Shown here piece after piece: positions 6,167 to 6,623 of a DNA stretch of 6,623 nt. How positions within the stretch are numbered: position 1 is the first letter of the stretch; every line of letters begins with the position of its first letter. Under the pieces are notes generated by a model. The model was not told where the DNA came from, did not search any database, and saw nothing but the letters and a program-made list of their open reading frames with translations. The position numbers were made by a program, and so were the translations under genes. This DNA comes from Acidobacteriota bacterium (GTDB lineage Bacteria > Acidobacteriota > Vicinamibacteria > Vicinamibacterales > UBA2999). Where the stretch lies: NCBI GenBank assembly GCA_020851835.1, contig JADZBZ010000350.1:1-6623 (forward strand), read 5' to 3'.

Positions 6167-6623
6167 CCTCCCCTGTCGCCGTGCACGTGGAAAGGCTGAC
6201 CAAGACGTTTGGCGAGTTCGTCGCCGTCGACCAGGTCACCTTCGATGTCGCCAGCGGTGAGGTATTCGGCTTCCTGGGGCCCAATGGGGCCGGCAAGACG
6301 ACGACCATCAAGATGCTGAACGGCTTGCTGCGTCCGACGTCGGGGGCCGGCACCGTGGCCGGCCTCGACATCATGCGGGAGACCGAGACCATCCGGCGGC
6401 AGATCGGGTACATGTCCCAGTTGTTCTCGCTCTACCCGGATCTCACGGTCGACGAGAACATCGGGTTCTTCTCGGGCCTCTACAACGTGCCTCGGACCCG
6501 CCGCCGCGAGCGCCGGGACTGGGTGCTCGAGATGGCGAACCTGACCGATCAACGAACGCGGCTGACCGGTGAGCTGTCGCTCGGATGGAAGCAGCGCCTC
6601 GCGTTGGGCTGTGCGGTGCTGCA
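6163..6623 (+). CDS. ABC transporter ATPase, YbhF C-half-like (second of two; 3' end cut by window)
   Basis: The first 153 codons are present. The start is a GTG overlapping the previous stop (GTGA), giving MTSPVAVHVERLTKTFG. Walker A GPNGAGKTT (39-47) and Q-loop Gln86 in GYMSQLFSLYPDLTV are canonical. The signature motif is degenerate: LSLGWKQRLALGCAV (138-152) replaces LSGGQ-type residues, with Leu and Trp at the second and fourth positions after the first Leu-Ser. As I recall, the LGWKQRLAL form is typical of the second ATPase of YbhF-type transporters, so it is a lineage trait rather than damage. Walker B, D-loop and H-loop lie beyond the window. ABC-2 permease genes would be expected downstream. 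The first four residues (MTSP) equal those of the previous ATPase, consistent with an old tandem duplication or with chance. Confidence 0.9.
   Translation, partial: MTSPVAVHVERLTKTFGEFVAVDQVTFDVASGEVFGFLGPNGAGKTTTIKMLNGLLRPTSGAGTVAGLDIMRETETIRRQIGYMSQLFSLYPDLTVDENIGFFSGLYNVPRTRRRERRDWVLEMANLTDQRTRLTGELSLGWKQRLALGCAVL

Noticed and set aside
1..6623. Mobile elements, CRISPR arrays, tRNA or rRNA genes
   Set aside because: No transposase or integrase motif, no regularly spaced repeats and no tRNA-like cloverleaf or rRNA segment was recognised on either strand.

Overview
The window is GC-rich, gene-dense DNA with very strong G/C preference at third codon positions. Together with an isoamylase-type glgX and a TolC/HlyD/ABC-2 efflux operon, it suggests a free-living diderm bacterium. 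Acidobacteriota (Vicinamibacteria-like) or a deep proteobacterial lineage would fit, but no ribosomal or other marker gene is present, so the taxonomic call is weak.

Left half, minus strand (about 2627 down to 1): a complete glycogen debranching enzyme (glgX/isoamylase type, GH13) is followed by a roughly 130-base spacer with two short hairpins. Next comes a tiny gene for a 29-residue single-span membrane peptide with a textbook Shine-Dalgarno sequence, then the 5' part of a small multi-span membrane protein that runs off the left edge. The peptide ends at a TGA followed, 13 bases later, by a 6-bp GC stem with a GGUC loop. This is the position and loop composition expected of a bacterial selenocysteine insertion element, and the frame stays open for 25 more codons. 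Whether that TGA is a stop or a Sec codon is the most interesting open question here.

Middle (2628-2904): a 277-base divergent intergenic region with no convincing gene. It holds two short inverted repeats, a candidate extended -10 for glgX, and a strong Shine-Dalgarno for the rightward operon.

Right half, plus strand (2905 to the right edge): a tightly coupled operon in which each gene overlaps the next by 4 bases (ATGA, ATGA, GTGA). It encodes a TolC-family outer membrane factor, a YbhG/YhiI-type HlyD periplasmic adaptor, and two consecutive DrrA/YbhF-type ABC ATPases, the second cut by the right edge. ABC-2 permease genes (YbhS/YbhR-like) would be expected next. Together these would form a trans-envelope exporter: two ATPases and two permeases in the inner membrane, the adaptor in the periplasm and the TolC channel in the outer membrane. 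The ATPases carry complementary defects: the first lacks the H-loop histidine and the second has a degenerate signature motif. Both fall in the same composite ATP site of a heterodimer, so one site is probably degenerate and the other catalytic.
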